Below, piece after piece: positions 1-10,832 of a stretch of 64,000 nt of DNA. Within the stretch, counting starts at the first letter, position 1, and every line of letters starts with the position of its first letter. The DNA comes from Angiostrongylus vasorum (Eukaryota > Nematoda > Chromadorea > Rhabditida > Metastrongylidae). Below the pieces are notes generated by a model. The model worked only from the letters and a program-made list of their open reading frames with translations, was not told the origin of the DNA and did no database searches. The position numbers were made by a program, and so were the translations under genes. Location: the NCBI GenBank assembly GCA_018806985.1, contig JADANN010000274.1, positions 992,001 to 1,056,000 of the forward strand. Reading direction: 5' to 3'.

Positions 1-188
1 GTGTCGAGAAAGTGTAAGGACTCAAGGTACTCATTGCTTCACTTTTTTCTTTGAGATGATGGTGAAAATTGGTAATCCTTTCTTGATTCGGCAATATTTG
101 GAAACGCAGCTAGACAATTTGTTTCGATCTCCTTACTTATTCACATCTACAGCAATGACTTGGTTCTTCTTACTGGTTCTCTTTATAG

Positions 189-349
189 CGGAGTTAATGC
201 AGCGCGAAGCTGGTGAATTATTCGACGAAGCAGTGACTACGGAAATTGGTGATTTCGAAGGATCGTCACTGGAGGAGCGACTGATAGCGATTCGAAGCGT
301 CCTTTCTGCGCTGGAAAACAGTGTAAACGTTAGCTGCGAAAGGTTTAAG
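189..349 (+). CDS. Orphan internal exon, unidentified protein
   Basis: A 161-nt open block is bounded by a good acceptor (CTCTTTATAG, ending at 188) and a donor (TTTAAG then GTACTAG, at 350). It encodes 53 residues after two phase bases, starting ELMQREAGELFDEAV and continuing through an acidic helix-like stretch to ALENSVNVSCERFK. The frame stays open upstream to an ATG at 56, but that part is richer in hydrophobic residues and may be intron. I do not recognise a family. The composition (Glu-rich, amphipathic) and matching splice sites favour a real exon of a plus-strand gene that begins outside the window. The next downstream exon was not found, and mobile DNA follows immediately. Confidence 0.35.
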
Positions 350-511
350 GTACTAGCATACTTCCATGTCATACATATCCTTTACATACCAGGTTGTTCG
401 GAAATTAGTGCATGATTCCAAATTTTTCCTCCAAAGTGCATTTTCCTGCAAAGCGATGTATCTCACACATGGAACCCACCAATTTTTGTAACGACAAACA
501 AGTTTGCTGCC

Positions 512-980
512 ACATATTTATTTGGCTAACGTCTCGACGTCTTCGTCTTCCTCAGAACCGATGATCCGAGTTGATGGTCCACAGTCGTTCGTCTTCTCGA
601 TGTGGTGTCGTTATCATGGTATCAAGTACGATGTTCTTCAGAGAAATACCGCTTGAATGAGGCAACCCGACCTTATCAGTGCATAGTCATTATCAACAAT
701 AGCCTCCTGTATAAAGGAGTGCTCCCTGCTGTGGTTGCCTCATACAAACGGTGCTCCACTGAAGAATATCTGACTCGATACGATGACGAAAACACCACAT
801 CGACAGGACGAACGACTGTGAACCACCGACTCGAATCATCGGTTTTGAGGAAGACGAAGACGTCGCAAGGTTAGGTAGATAAATATTTACTAAAAACCTC
901 GTGTTAGCCTATCAATGAAATAAGGTACATTGATCATTTATAGACGAAGTTAGATGAAAGTCGGTTTATAATGAACAAGT
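512..980. mobile_element. PLE-derived foldback element with opposed hammerhead-like motifs
   Basis: The left arm (512-615) reads, on the minus strand, as a hammerhead-like block at about 524-561: CTGAGGA, then a GACG/CGTC stem with AAGA loop, then GAGA, then CGTTAGCC. The right arm (780-890) repeats the same sequence on the plus strand at about 836-877, but with decayed cores (TTGAGGA, GCAA). The arms are inverted repeats of each other around a ~165 bp centre. The outer end (885-980) carries the CCTCGTGTTAGC and AAGTCGGTTT segments found at the ends of the other Penelope-derived copies in this window. It has no coding capacity. Confidence 0.55.
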
Positions 981-984
981 TTAT

Positions 985-1891
985 ATATCCAGGTTAATAC
1001 AACTCTGGAGACCTGAAGGCGATGAATTTGTTCAAAGCGATTTCGGCATTGGAATAGTTTCTGAAGAATGTCTTGCATAAGAAATTACCAATATGGTAGG
1101 AAAAAGTGGGAGCCGGAAGGCGAGGGATCTGGCGAGCATGGTTGATGAGGCAGAGTTTCTTTCTTTTTGTAGCCTAGATCATCCAACATTTGAAGCGTCT
1201 GTGGTGCGACATGTGGCTGCTCGTTATCGTAGAGATCCATCTCTGCTCACCAACGCTTTGCCCTAACATTGAAGTTTGTAGTGCATGCCGTCGATTTAGT
1301 GGAAGTGCTTCGTCGCAGTAGTCTTTTCACCCGTATTCAAGAAGCTCTGATGCATCAAACCAGCGGTAGACCACCGAACCGTCAGCATGACCTTCTTTTG
1401 GTACAATTTCGGCTTCGGTAAGTGCCGCTGAGTTTCGTCGTCGCGGGTTGTCATAGGTAATTCATTTTTCGTCGCACGTGACAATACTGTCGAGAAGGAG
1501 TCCTTTTTATTGTGGAGAAGAAGCACCGACGATACTCTAAAGCGGCGGTCTTCTTAGAGGTTTGATTCAATTATTACGGCATCCAATTGTCGATATTCTT
1601 TGAGTACCCATTTTTTTAAATGCTCTAAAAAAGTTTTACTGCTTACAACGAGTTCTTTTTGCAAGTTCTCGAACAGTCGTGTGTGTATTTTGCTTCCAAC
1701 AAGGCCTTCAATTCTTCGTCGTCAACAGGATAAGGACGTCCTTGATCTCCCTCAGGTTCATGGTCGTATTCGGCACGATGAAATTTTTCCAAGCCAACGA
1801 CACACTGTGCGTTCGTTAACACTTGTTTGACTAGTTCTACAGTGAATGTTCCGAGCCGTTTGCACAGCACTACGACCGAGTTTGATTTCAT
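985..1891 (-). pseudogene. mariner transposase pseudogene
   Basis: On the minus strand a broken mariner-family transposase can be followed from N to C terminus. Near 1700-1760 is the DNA-binding region (GRPYPVDDEELKALLEA). At about 1560-1640 is the linker resembling KKWVLKEYRQLDA. At 1296-1526 is the catalytic-core stretch PKPKLYQKKVMLTVRWST. At about 1120-1245 is the DNEQPHVAP block followed by CSPDPSPSGSHFF. Mariner transposases use a DD34D triad. Here the first Asp of the DN..PH block is present, but the third Asp (in SP.D.H) is Gly, and several frameshifts and a stop interrupt the frame, so it cannot be active. Clear terminal inverted repeats were not identified, so both limits are approximate. 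The copy lies between two hammerhead-bearing foldback fragments. Confidence 0.85.
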
Positions 1892-1947
1892 AAAAGGTGG
1901 TATTTTCTTATGTTATTAAGCTAATGCGAAATTATCAGAAAAAAGTT

Positions 1948-2205
1948 TGCTTGGCTAACGTTTTGACGCCTTCGTCTTCTTCCCAGATGAGCCCGATTGG
2001 TTCAAGTTGATGGTCCACAGCCCTCTGTGCTAACGATTTGGGTCCTCGAAGTCATCCGTCTCGGTACGACAACGAAGACGCCACATCGGGATAACGAGCA
2101 AATGTGGCGTGCCGACACGGATCATCGACTCTGATGGAAACGAGGACGTCGAAACGCTAGCCGAAATAAGAATTCTTATCACCCTCGTGTAAGCTCAACA
2201 GTTTA
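1948..2205. mobile_element. PLE-derived foldback fragment with decayed hammerhead-like ends
   Basis: The left arm at 1952-2010 (minus strand) has AAAACGTTAGCC next to a CTTCGTCTTC block. The right arm at 2120-2205 (plus) has CTGATGG, GACGTC, GAAAC and GCTAGCCG, followed by the CCCTCGTGTAAGCTCAAC terminus. Both cores carry substitutions or insertions relative to the family at 21904-22300. Confidence 0.5.
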
Positions 2206-2654
2206 AAAACACGTTGATCAACTGCACTAATTTCCAAGTAACGTAACGTGTATGCAAAACTATGAATAAGTTTGTATGTATGTACATATTGTTAATTAAG
2301 AGCAACCTTGTTATTTTCATTTGTAGAAGACGTCAAAAAGCTTCAACTGCCGCCTGACTGCGTTGGAGCGATTTTGTCGAGAATACAATACTTTTCTCTA
2401 AGAACAATTTTTTTTTGTTTTTGTTGTGCTTTTTATGTGTAATCAAATAAACACTTTGTTATTGCCTCTCTGTTGCTCAACTATGTTTTATTTCTTCTTT
2501 TTTTTGCTTACGGGTTGTTTAAGAAAAACAACCGGTGTGAGGTTTCTCTACGGTGAGAAAACCGAAGAGCAAGTGTTCGGTTTGCTTCATAAGAAACCAT
2601 GTTCTCTAAAAAAATTCATCATATTCGTTTAGCTTTTATTTACTGGTATTTACT
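2206..2654. other. AT-rich intergenic stretch, nothing supported
   Basis: A/T-rich sequence with short chance frames only. No splice-bounded coding block or known repeat was recognised. Confidence 0.5.
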
Positions 2655-2850
2655 GGTTGTACTCTTTTTTTCATTGCAAGGCATAGTGTGAAGTACAACC
2701 GTAATGATGCTGAAATATGAGCAAAACACGGAATCCAGGATGTGCTTCGAGCAAGCGATCACCCTTTCCATGGGTCACGTGTTACACAGTGCACCAACAG
2801 AGGCCTTTGCTTTGCCTTTCTCTCAGTCAATTTTTTTATCCTATCGTCTT
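2655..2850 (-). repeat. SINE-B copy, diverged
   Basis: Minus-strand copy. It contains the family's GATGCTGA.ATAT.(T)GCAAAAC block, the CCCTTTCC..GG block, a Pol III A-box-like region in antisense, and the CTTTGC..TTTCTCTCAGTC segment. Confidence 0.5.
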
Positions 2851-3221
2851 TATCGTCATCCTCATTTAAATTCACTATGCCCATTATTCAGTTCCATCTT
2901 ATAATCAGCTTTATATGGGAATGATATTTAAATTTACAAAAACATGTTTCCACCACAGATCGGTCGATTCCTGAAGAAACCCGCTGAAATTCAATGACAT
3001 GGATCTTAACTCTGTACCATTCTCTGTGTTTGTGCTATGTCGTAGTTTTCCCATCAGAAGAGAATTTCCAAAGGAAAATCATTCCTAGGCGATGTTCTCA
3101 AAACAATTTTGCTCCCAGTTCAATGTAGTTTCTTAAGGAATGTTTTCTGCACCACAATGTTGACAATCAGAAGAAAAATTTCCAGGGCTGGTATCTCTTA
3201 TTTCTGAGCATTATGAAGGCT

Positions 3222-3510
3222 TGAAGGGCGCATGTGACACAGTGGTCGGAGGCCCCCTGCAACACAAACGTGAAATCGATATCCGTGCCCATGGGCCACC
3301 AAGCCTTCCATCCCTTCGAGGTTGGCAAATTGGTACCAGACTTCTCTGGGTGGATAAAAGCACTGGCTCGATGCATCGGTAACCCACCTGGAGCCATTGT
3401 AAAGGCCAGATATGCATTCAATCACCTCCAACGATGCTTTATGAAGTCGAATGCACGGCGCATCCCTCAAGGATTGATCAACGCCGAGAATTTTATCCTT
3501 TTTATCGTTT
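3222..3510 (+). repeat. tRNA-derived SINE (family SINE-A)
   Basis: About 290 bp. The 5' end is tRNA-like: GTGACACAGTGGTCGGAGG resembles a Pol III A box (consensus TGGCGCAGTGGTTGGAGGC across copies), and GAAATCGAT resembles a degenerate B box about 45 bp further on. The body has the conserved GGTACCAGACTTCTCTGG, CACTGGCTCGATGCATCGG and ATGCATTCAATCACCTCCA blocks. The 3' end is GATTGATCAACGCCGAGA followed by a TTTATCCTTTTT tail. About 18 copies on both strands of this window share this layout. Short open frames across the copies (often with CHWPL/W-rich peptides) are chance frames. Confidence 0.8.
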
Positions 3511-3514
3511 TATG

Positions 3515-5395
3515 AAGGCCGGCTAACTAAATTACTAGAATACATTCGTGCCCTATCTAGATTACCTAGATGTTTGAGTTGCCTGTCTTCATGTATCGTG
3601 CTTGTCACAGGTTTTCTTCACTGTCGGGTTCGGTTGTGGACTTGGTTGCAATTTGAGCCTTTAGATACATTGACTTTTCTCCGCATTAACATGCCGGTTA
3701 GTGGTCGAGCGCGCTTCGAAATTGTCACGTTGCGAATAGGATTCTTCCACGGCCACAACGATTCCAGAGCCGAGAAGGAGTTCCGTTATCACTCACCCGA
3801 CCGCTCAGCTCAAACGCTATGCGAGCGGATTCTCTAGCAGTTTGCAGAAATCTTTAAGACAATTCTCTTATGTGAACATGAATTGCATGCGAGAATTGAA
3901 CAATTTGTGCATGAAATGATTAGGACATTCCCAGACCTTCTTTGCCACATAAAATTGATGTTTGAACATGCCTGTAGTCGTATGTTAGAGCGTTCCCGAT
4001 CCTTCGAATAGGTTAGGAGCAAATAGGTGGGGGAAAAAATCAACAACGAAAACATCTGTTCCTCGCATGCCTATCAGCTTTACACTGTAATTAAGTGGAA
4101 CCTTGCTATGTTGGCCGTCAATGATTCGCACTCTGCGTTTGTCTGCCTCACGACATGAGCTGCTTCACTCTTTTTCCGCTGTAAGCAATTGACTCGAGAC
4201 ATTTTATCCTTTAAAATGTATACAATAACGCGTAGAAGTCAATGAGTAGCTCTCGACTATCCATTAGTGATCTTTTTAACGCTTTCGCTACCACTGACAT
4301 CTTGCCACAGTGGATTTGCAAGAGTAGTCGCTAATGCAGCTATAGATCTTCTTTTTCTTTCCGGTGGCTTACTGTAATACATAGGGCTATGTTCCGACAT
4401 TTCTGTTGTCAATTGATAGCTTGTAGAACACAGATGTTGTGTTGGGCGTTGGTCGAGAGAAGCTCTATTCTGCACTCCGAAGTATAAAAAACCATCTTCC
4501 GAACGAGTTCACTAACCAGAAATTTGTGTCCTAATCGACTATCGTTTCAATTCTATTTGCAGTAATGAATGATAGTTATTTTATAAAGTGTGTGGGTATA
4601 CAGAAATACTAAAATGGAGACCCATAAGTTGCAAAAACACTTTCAAATGTTGTTAGTAATGTGTTTGTGTGATGGACCACACCACAGTAGCACGTAGGAA
4701 ATAGCACCATAAAATATCATTCATACCCACAGAACTATAGAACAAACCCTTTTCTATAGGCCACCAGGTTCAAAACGCACGATTTCCTATAGTTACCAAA
4801 AAATTATGCTTCATTTTTAAAAAAACCAGCAATTCCATGGAGGCTGAAAGTCAGGTGTCGTCCAAATCGTCCAAACCCGAGATTAGGCGTCGCGCTGAGA
4901 GTGTTAGTGAGAATTAACCTCAATTTCTCTTGAAGACTGACCCTCGTCATTCAACTGATTAGGAATCCCCCATCGAACGTCGGCAAATTGAAACCATTAA
5001 ATTTGCGTGTTTTGGATTCAATTTGCTGATTTATAGTTGAAATCAATCAGTGTGTAGTGAAGATAAAAATTCTCGTCACAAACACACAGAAAAACTCCAG
5101 TTGAAGGATATTTCCAGTATTTTTTCTAATCGATGATTTTTTTGCTTCGAAAATCGTTTTTGAGTTGGATATCAGCTGTTCAGCATCGAGTAGACTGTTG
5201 AAGGCAGGGTACAACGTGTTTCTTCGTGTTTCTTAGACCAAATCTTGGAATTTTCTTATTTGCCATGGAAATTTTTACCATTTTCTATGTTCCATTATCT
5301 GTCGCAGTGGTGTAAAATGGTATATTACCAGTGCGTCTCCTTTCTAGAGCAAATGGGCTTGCTTATAACCATAACACACAGTCTAAACTTTCAGC
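3515..5395. other. Intergenic, no supported gene
   Basis: There are open frames at 3574-3837 (+) and 4257-4475 (-; ends PPERKRRSIAALATTLANP...), but neither has a convincing pair of splice sites plus a recognisable family. The remainder is A/T-rich and unassigned. Confidence 0.4.
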
Positions 5396-5790
5396 TAAAT
5401 ATCCACTTACTTGGACACCTGGATGGCCCGTCCTCACTGATTGTGCGGGCCCCAGCATTATCTCCATTTTTTTCTCAGAGCTTCGCTGGTTTAGCCATTG
5501 TGGCTCACTGGAGTCCCGAGCTCCGCAAGGCCAAAGTCTGCCCCTGGTCGTCACCACGAGTTGCAGCCCTTGTGGATCAGAGGGAGATTTGCCATCAAGC
5601 GACTAGTTTGGTACCACGACGGTGGTGGATTCTGGTATTGGTTTACTATTAGCTGCGCTTCCTGGTGGAAACGCCGGACTCCTTCTCAGCTTGAAGATCC
5701 TGCTGGGTGATGAATCCCCCCGCTGCACATGGCAACCCGACACCCAGGAACACCTTACAACTATGATGAGGCGGTAAACTGTTGAGAGGC
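5395..5790 (+). repeat. Family C interspersed repeat
   Basis: About 390 bp, unclassified. It begins with CTTGGACACCTGGATGGCCC and a GGCCCG..CGGGCC dyad. The middle contains GGTACCACGACGGTGGTGGAT and GGTTTACTATTAGCTG. It ends CACCCAGGAACACC..GATGAGGCGGTAAAC. Further copies are at 18080, 20945, 23675, 25450, 26935, 32795, 33555, 56505 and 63575. It has no protein coding capacity and no obvious Pol III boxes. Confidence 0.7.
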
Positions 5791-6348
5791 CAACTAAAGA
5801 TCATAATTGCATTCATTTGTTTTTGTGATTAGTCAGATTTTTCGAAGGAGACGATGTCGAGTTGAACATCGTCAATGGCTAAGAAACAAAAAGCGTAAAG
5901 GCAAATCATTCGGCGTTGATCAAAGCTTGAGGGATGCATTCCACTCTTCTAAGTGTCGAACTCAGGATTGAATTTCGGCGTAGTGATGACTGAAGACAGT
6001 TCTTTTTCATCGTCATCTAGTACCAATTTTTCAATTCTGTAGAGTTGAAAGCTTACTTAACCGAAGCTCGGAATCGAGCTTACGAGCGCGTGTAAACGTT
6101 ACTGTTTGCCTTTATTTGCCCCATAAAAGAAAATGATCTGAAGTTAACATAGAAATCCATAGACGTCCATATGATGTGTACCTTAGTACCTTCTTCTTAA
6201 AAAAAGTGAATTCCTGTTTTCTACTTTACGCAGTTCGGAATGTCCTGTCATCACCGATATTCAGCAGAACAAAAGTTTGTTTTCGAACTCTATGTATTTG
6301 GATTCACAAATGGTAACGGCTCATCAGTTATTTCCTTTGAAATCAGCA
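5791..6348. other. Upstream region of the secreted Cys-rich protein gene
   Basis: A/T-rich sequence with no repeat or gene recognised. It may hold the promoter or 5' outron of the gene starting at 6356, but no specific element was identified. Confidence 0.3.
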
Positions 6349-6355
6349 TTTCAGA
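6349..6355 (+). promoter_or_regulatory. Likely trans-splice (spliced-leader) acceptor
   Basis: TTTCAG followed by one base and then the ATG at 6356. This is the nematode acceptor consensus placed directly at the start codon, as expected where a spliced leader is added. It could instead be an ordinary cis acceptor if a 5' non-coding exon exists. Confidence 0.4.
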
Positions 6356-8390
6356 ATGTGGGGCATAATTGCAACGATGGTTTTTGTTGGCACTGCTCTC
6401 TCATTGAGGTGCTACGAGGGAACTCTTCAAGGGTTAACCAATAACGCCAAAACAGAAGAAAAGGTTGTTAATCTTTGCAAAAAAGATCATAGTGTTACTT
6501 TTTATCTGTTAAATGATATCTGACAAAAATAAGAAATCCCTTTTCAAATGAACCACAGATATGGTGCTGAATTCGTTCATTTTCATACACCTTGTATGTT
6601 TGTGGCTGAGTGCCTCGAAACTATGCTACGCTCTAGTAAGCTATCAGGCGAACTCATAACACTCAACTACGGCTCAACCAGGTTGTTGACGGAAGGGCAT
6701 TAAATTATAGTTCTAAAAAATTGCTCTGTGAAAAGAACTATTGAACGTGATATTGTTTTAATCGCGGAGGCTCCAATGAACTATGTGGTTTGTCCAACTT
6801 ACGCGTCGATAGATTTTTTAGTGCAAATTCCTTAGTTCAAAGGGAAGTAAAACTCACGATGGCAATGCCGACCTCATTCCTGGCCTTCACGCCTTGCTGT
6901 AGCGAAAGTGTTGCAGAAATCCTAAATCGATAGAATTGGAAGTGAAATGGTACTTTATAACATTTGCAGTCTTGCCAAGTAACATTTTTTCACTCTAAGT
7001 TTTAGAATTTGGCTTGGATAGTCTCGTAATAGCGCGTTATCCTTCACATTTTTCCTCGGGCAGACACCGCTTTTAGACTATATTAAACGATTGTTTCTTC
7101 ACCTCAATCCAAACGATTTATTCTTCACCTCCAGATGAACTTCATTTGAAAAAATGAACCAAGTTCTAGACCATTCAATGAACAAATGCTGGAACTATTT
7201 CCATTCTCCAGAACATCAGTAATAGCAAACCAGACATTCACCACTGCTCTGCACCCCGAACTGTCGACATTTTCAATCTCGTGGATTGTCGACAAAATTC
7301 GTGAAGATTAAAAATATTTCATAAATGTTCCAAATGATGGCTGACTAACTCCCAACTTAGTTGGTTTGGATCAACATATCGGCAAAACGTCTGAGGACAC
7401 CTGTTTACCTTTGAAGTCCTTCCTCATCTTGTTGAATTATTTTCAGTCCTGCAGTGCTATCTCAAACTACTGTATCCAAAAGATTGACAAGAAGAAGAAC
7501 CAAATTCGTCGTGAGTGCAGTTCCTTTTCGGACGAGCATAACATGGAAGAGAAATGCCCGGTATGTTTTCTAAGAATTTATATCATACGACATCGCAATA
7601 AGCTGTTAAAACAATAAACTACGTTCATCACGTAGGCCAAACATAAATAATTTTTGGCACCAGTGATGTCGCCAGAAAGAACCGACCTTTTTAAAAAGTC
7701 AAAAGACCGGCTTTCTATAAACCTCGGCATAAATAGTTGACATATTTATTGATATGATCTTATAAACTGATTTTGTTTAGCCAGTGCGAGGTTGGTATAG
7801 GTCTTCGTAATCGTTGTTGTTTTCGTTGTCGTTGGTTTTGTTGGTCGATGGTTGCCGTTTCGGCGATTTCGCCTTCCCTAAAGCCTAGACGTGCTTTATG
7901 TAACAGTAGTCTTATCTTCGGTGGAATATTTATAGTATTAATGAGGATCGAACTTTCAAATAACCGTCATATTGATCAAAAAGGCTACTCACCGTGCTGT
8001 TACTAGTGCGACTGCCCGCGTGTTGTTCACGTAGGACGGCGACTGAGACCCACCCACGGGTCAAAACATCACTATGAAATAAGGCGCCAGGTCACGTGTG
8101 ATAGTGAGGCATTCGTCTTTCCGGTTCATCCTTGGGTTTTTGAAATTTATCCAAAATGGCTCGAGAGTCTTGCGCGTTGGTGCTTTTGATTTCTGCGCTA
8201 GGGATCCGGGACAACATGGTCTTCATTAATACTATAAATATTCCACCGAATATAAGACTACTGTTACATAGAATACGTCTAGGCTCTGAAGAAGGCGAAA
8301 TCGCCTAAACGTCAGCCATCGGCCAACAACACCAAGTGCAACGACAAAAACAACAACAACAACAACAACAACAACAGCAGCAACAACAAT

Positions 8391-8440
<50 letters not shown>

Positions 8441-9257
8441 CGACTTTGAAGACCTATACCAACCTCGCATCGGCTCAAAAAGATCAGTTCATAAGATCGT
8501 ATAAATAAATACATCTTTTTCAAAGTCATACAAAATCTGGATAATCTTAACTTTTTATTTAATGCCTGTTACAATTATTCTACTGTAGGGTATTACGTGT
8601 TATACAACCACAGTGATGCTGAGATATTTGCAAAACTCCTGCCATAGATGTTTGCGGTGGGAACGAACGCGCACCCTTTCCGGGGCTAACGCGTTCACCA
8701 CCACACCATGCAAGTATCACGGCATCATTGTGGTTGCATAAGACATAAAATCTGGATAGTTTGTGAGTAATTTGAAACTGTAGATAGACCAACTTTATCC
8801 TCACTGTAAATTAAAGAGGCGAAAAAAACCTGTGACGCAAATCCTATCGTCATTCGTAACCGGCACTTTACTTTAGATGAGTGGCTGTCACTGGCAGTCG
8901 GCGTACGAGACGTTCTGTTGCTGTCAGTTCGACGGCTGTAACGAATGGAAGGCAGAGTTTGTTGCTTACCAATTACGACAACATCAGTGCTACTCGCACT
9001 GTTTAATATCTTCTTCCTATTTTATTGCCTACAAGTATAAGTTTTGCAGTAGGGTTTTGAAGGCTATAAAACGCTTAAGGTCTAAACATTTTAGTGGCAC
9101 CGAATACAAAGAGGGTGAAATGGTCGCACTGAACACTTTCACGACGTCGTCAACTTCACCACGGGAGAAAGCTCAGAGGATTGCAAACTTTGTGAACACT
9201 CCAAAGACTTCAGTTAGGACTCCAATGGCCCGAGGCGACATTATAAGTCTGGAGTGA
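6356..9257 (+). CDS. Small secreted Cys-rich protein (ET-module / Ly6-like)
   Basis: Three exons, all in phase 0. Exon 1 (6356-6463) encodes MWGIIATMVFVGTALS, a clear signal peptide, then LRCYEGTLQG. Exon 2 (7447-7560) encodes SCSAISNYCIQK...RRECSSFS...EEKCP. Exon 3 (from 8877) encodes MSGCHWQSAYETFCCCQFDG, then CNEWKAEF. Acceptors (TTTTCAG, ACTTTAG) and donors (AAG/GTTGTT, CCG/GTATGT) fit. The order C..C..C..GC..CCC..D.CN is the signature of the nematode ET-module / three-finger-like secreted proteins, whose roles are mostly unknown. Exon 3 stays open to a stop at 9255-9257 (total about 200 aa). Such proteins usually end soon after the CN, so the last ~95 codons may be intron, a further exon or untranslated; acceptor-like ATTTTAG sits at about 9085. 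Intron 2 is loaded with Penelope and SINE-B DNA. Confidence 0.75.
7690..8470. mobile_element. Penelope-like element remnant with inverted terminal repeats
   Basis: Inverted arms lie at about 7762-7965 (minus) and 8230-8470 (plus). They share the GAGGTTGGTATAGGTCTTC terminus, the hammerhead-like block, and the CTTATCTTCGGTGGAATATT segment. Between them, 8080-8205 reads on the minus strand as the end of the GIY-YIG ORF, resembling the equivalent part of the copies at 11580 and 12825. The plus-arm motif at 8281-8316 has CTGAAGA, a GGCG/CGCC stem, stem I GGCT/AGCC and GTC, but TAAA instead of GAAA. The element lies in intron 2 of the secreted-protein gene. Confidence 0.65.
8350..8442 (+). repeat. 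(AAC)n microsatellite
   Basis: About 30 nearly perfect AAC units within the plus arm of the Penelope remnant. Its antisense frame is a meaningless poly-Cys run. A related, decayed GTT-rich tract lies in the Penelope fragment at 48605-48725. Confidence 0.9.
8575..8760 (-). repeat. SINE-B copy
   Basis: Minus-strand copy with GTGTTATACAACCACAGTGA, GATATTTGCAAAACTCC, TTTCCGGGGCTAACGCGTTC and ACCACCACACCATGC. Read on the minus strand, the last two blocks form a TGGTGTGGTGGTGAACGCGT A-box-like segment. Confidence 0.65.
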
Positions 9258-9904
9258 AGCTTGTCAGCCGTGTTGAAGGGATAGAACAGACTTTCCCTCA
9301 GTTTAGTAAAGTTCTACAAAGCATCGATACTTTGTGTAACTGACGATCTCCTGAGAAAATAAGGCGTAATCACGGACTAAAATAAATAGTAGGACAAAGT
9401 AAAAATAGTTTTTCGAAAGAACAATTTTTCTCTTACTTTTAGCTTATACGCAGCCAGCATGTCTTCTGATTTGTAGAGACATATGTAGAAATGGTTACTA
9501 TATTTTTCGCAAAGAGATCTTTCGATAATTGACCAAGATTCCTCAACCATTAAGTGTTTAGAAGTCTTAAGGAGTTTAGAACTTTACAGTTCTGTAGAAA
9601 CGCGTTCGCTCTATCATGCATTTCGTTTGTGCAATTTTTATGTAGTGCGCTTTCAAATCCAAGTTTGCTAAGGATCTTTAAGCAATGGATAACAAAAAAA
9701 ACCTACACTTGTTTAATTTACAACGGAATACTGGCAACCACAAACCTAACCATACAGTGAAGAGGCGGTCACATCCTACGTACGAAATCCTGCTTGATCA
9801 CCTGCCTCCATGTTTGAAATATAAGCTTTGAAACAATAGAACGCAGGACGTGCATGTCGAGGCCTCCAGAAAATCACTACTCAATCACAGTAAAAACAAG
9901 ATAA
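9258..9904. other. Intergenic, nothing supported
   Basis: A/T-rich sequence downstream of the secreted-protein gene. No gene or known repeat recognised. Confidence 0.4.
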
Positions 9905-10285
9905 ATTCGTACATCTATATTTACCGTAATTTCGGTTACAGTCTCAGCTTAATTGGGTTCAAGTGCCAATTTGTGCTTGCCAGATAACTCTCGTTGACGG
10001 GTGATTGCTGATGGCGCCATTACGTTAAAAGAACTGCGTGAGACAAAGACAAATAAAGACCCTCAGTGGTGTAGTAATACACGAGCCTCCGGAGAAGTTA
10101 ATCGAGGGTTCGAATCTGCCCTAGGGTCCAACTTTTGCGAATACCTCAGCATCACTGTGATTACATTAGAAGCTTCCCTCATATTTTTTACTACTGTGGA
10201 AATTTCCACCACTCACATTTTTTTCATAGTTCTTCTCCTATTTCAAAATCATGCGGTTGCACTTTATATAATACCCTGCCATGAA
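9905..10285 (+). repeat. SINE-B, near full-length
   Basis: Starts near CAGTCTCAGCTTAATTGGGT, then GACGGGTGATTGCTGATGGC. A tRNA-like core follows, with TGGTGTAGTAATACACGAGC (A-box-like) and GGGTTCGAATC (good B box). It ends GCGAATACCTCAGCATCACT and TAATACCCTGCCATG. This copy has the best-preserved B box of the family, supporting a tRNA origin. Confidence 0.65.
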
Positions 10286-10452
10286 AAGAAGAATAAGCAG
10301 TGAATAAGCGCTATAACATTGAGGTTTCGAATGAAGTCCAAAAAAAACAGCTGATGTGATGATACCGCCAATCATGACAATAACAGGTCAAAGAAAATAA
10401 ATGTCATTTCCCAGTATTTCTAGGTCAGGAATTTTCCAATGCTAAAAATTCT

Positions 10453-10740
10453 GTGGGGCGCATGTGGCGCATGTGGCGCAATGGTTGGAGGCGCCACTGC
10501 GGCACACATGTTGAATCGATCCCCGTGCCCATGGCCCACCAAGCCTTCCGTCCCTCCGGGGTCAGCAAATTGGTACCAGACTTGTCTGGAAGGATACCAG
10601 CACTGGCTCGATCCATTGGCAGGCCACTGCGATTCATTGTAAAGCCAGATATGCATTCAATCACCTCCAACGGTACTTCATGAAGTCGAATGCATGACGC
10701 ATCCCTCAGTGATTGATCAACGCCAAGAGCTTTATCCTTT
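10453..10740 (+). repeat. SINE-A copy
   Basis: The head GTGGCGCAATGGTTGGAGGC has a duplicated GCGCATGTGG in front of it. The body shows GGTACCAGACTTGTCTGG and CTCGATCCATTGG; the tail is TGATCAACGCCAAGAGC then TTTATCCTTT. Confidence 0.8.
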
Positions 10741-10832
10741 AACCTTTAAGAAATTCTGTGGAATTTTTTCCATTAGCCTCACTCCTCTATTCACCAACTC
10801 TTTCATTACTCGAGATTGAACCTATCGAATGA

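Noticed and set aside
602..874. 90-codon plus-strand frame
   Set aside because: It spans the inverted arms of a Penelope-derived foldback element.
3167..3515. Several overlapping open frames on both strands
   Set aside because: All fall within a SINE-A copy; the same peptides recur at every SINE-A in the window.
3574..3837. 87-codon plus-strand frame
   Set aside because: Some protein-like patches (GRARFEIVTLRIGFFHGHND) but no acceptor/donor pairing and no recognised family.
5245..5710. 135-codon and overlapping frames
   Set aside because: They coincide with a family C repeat and recur at 18098, 20971 and 32685.
8350..8442. CRISPR-like or regulatory tandem array
   Set aside because: Simple trinucleotide repeat without spacers in a eukaryotic genome.
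8305..8529. Poly-Cys open frame on the minus strand
   Set aside because: It is the antisense reading of the (AAC)n microsatellite inside a Penelope terminal repeat.
10439..10642. Possible tRNA gene (A-box and B-box-like segments)
   Set aside because: The sequence matches the SINE-A head shared by ~18 copies. It cannot form a full cloverleaf with an acceptor stem, and the B box is degenerate.
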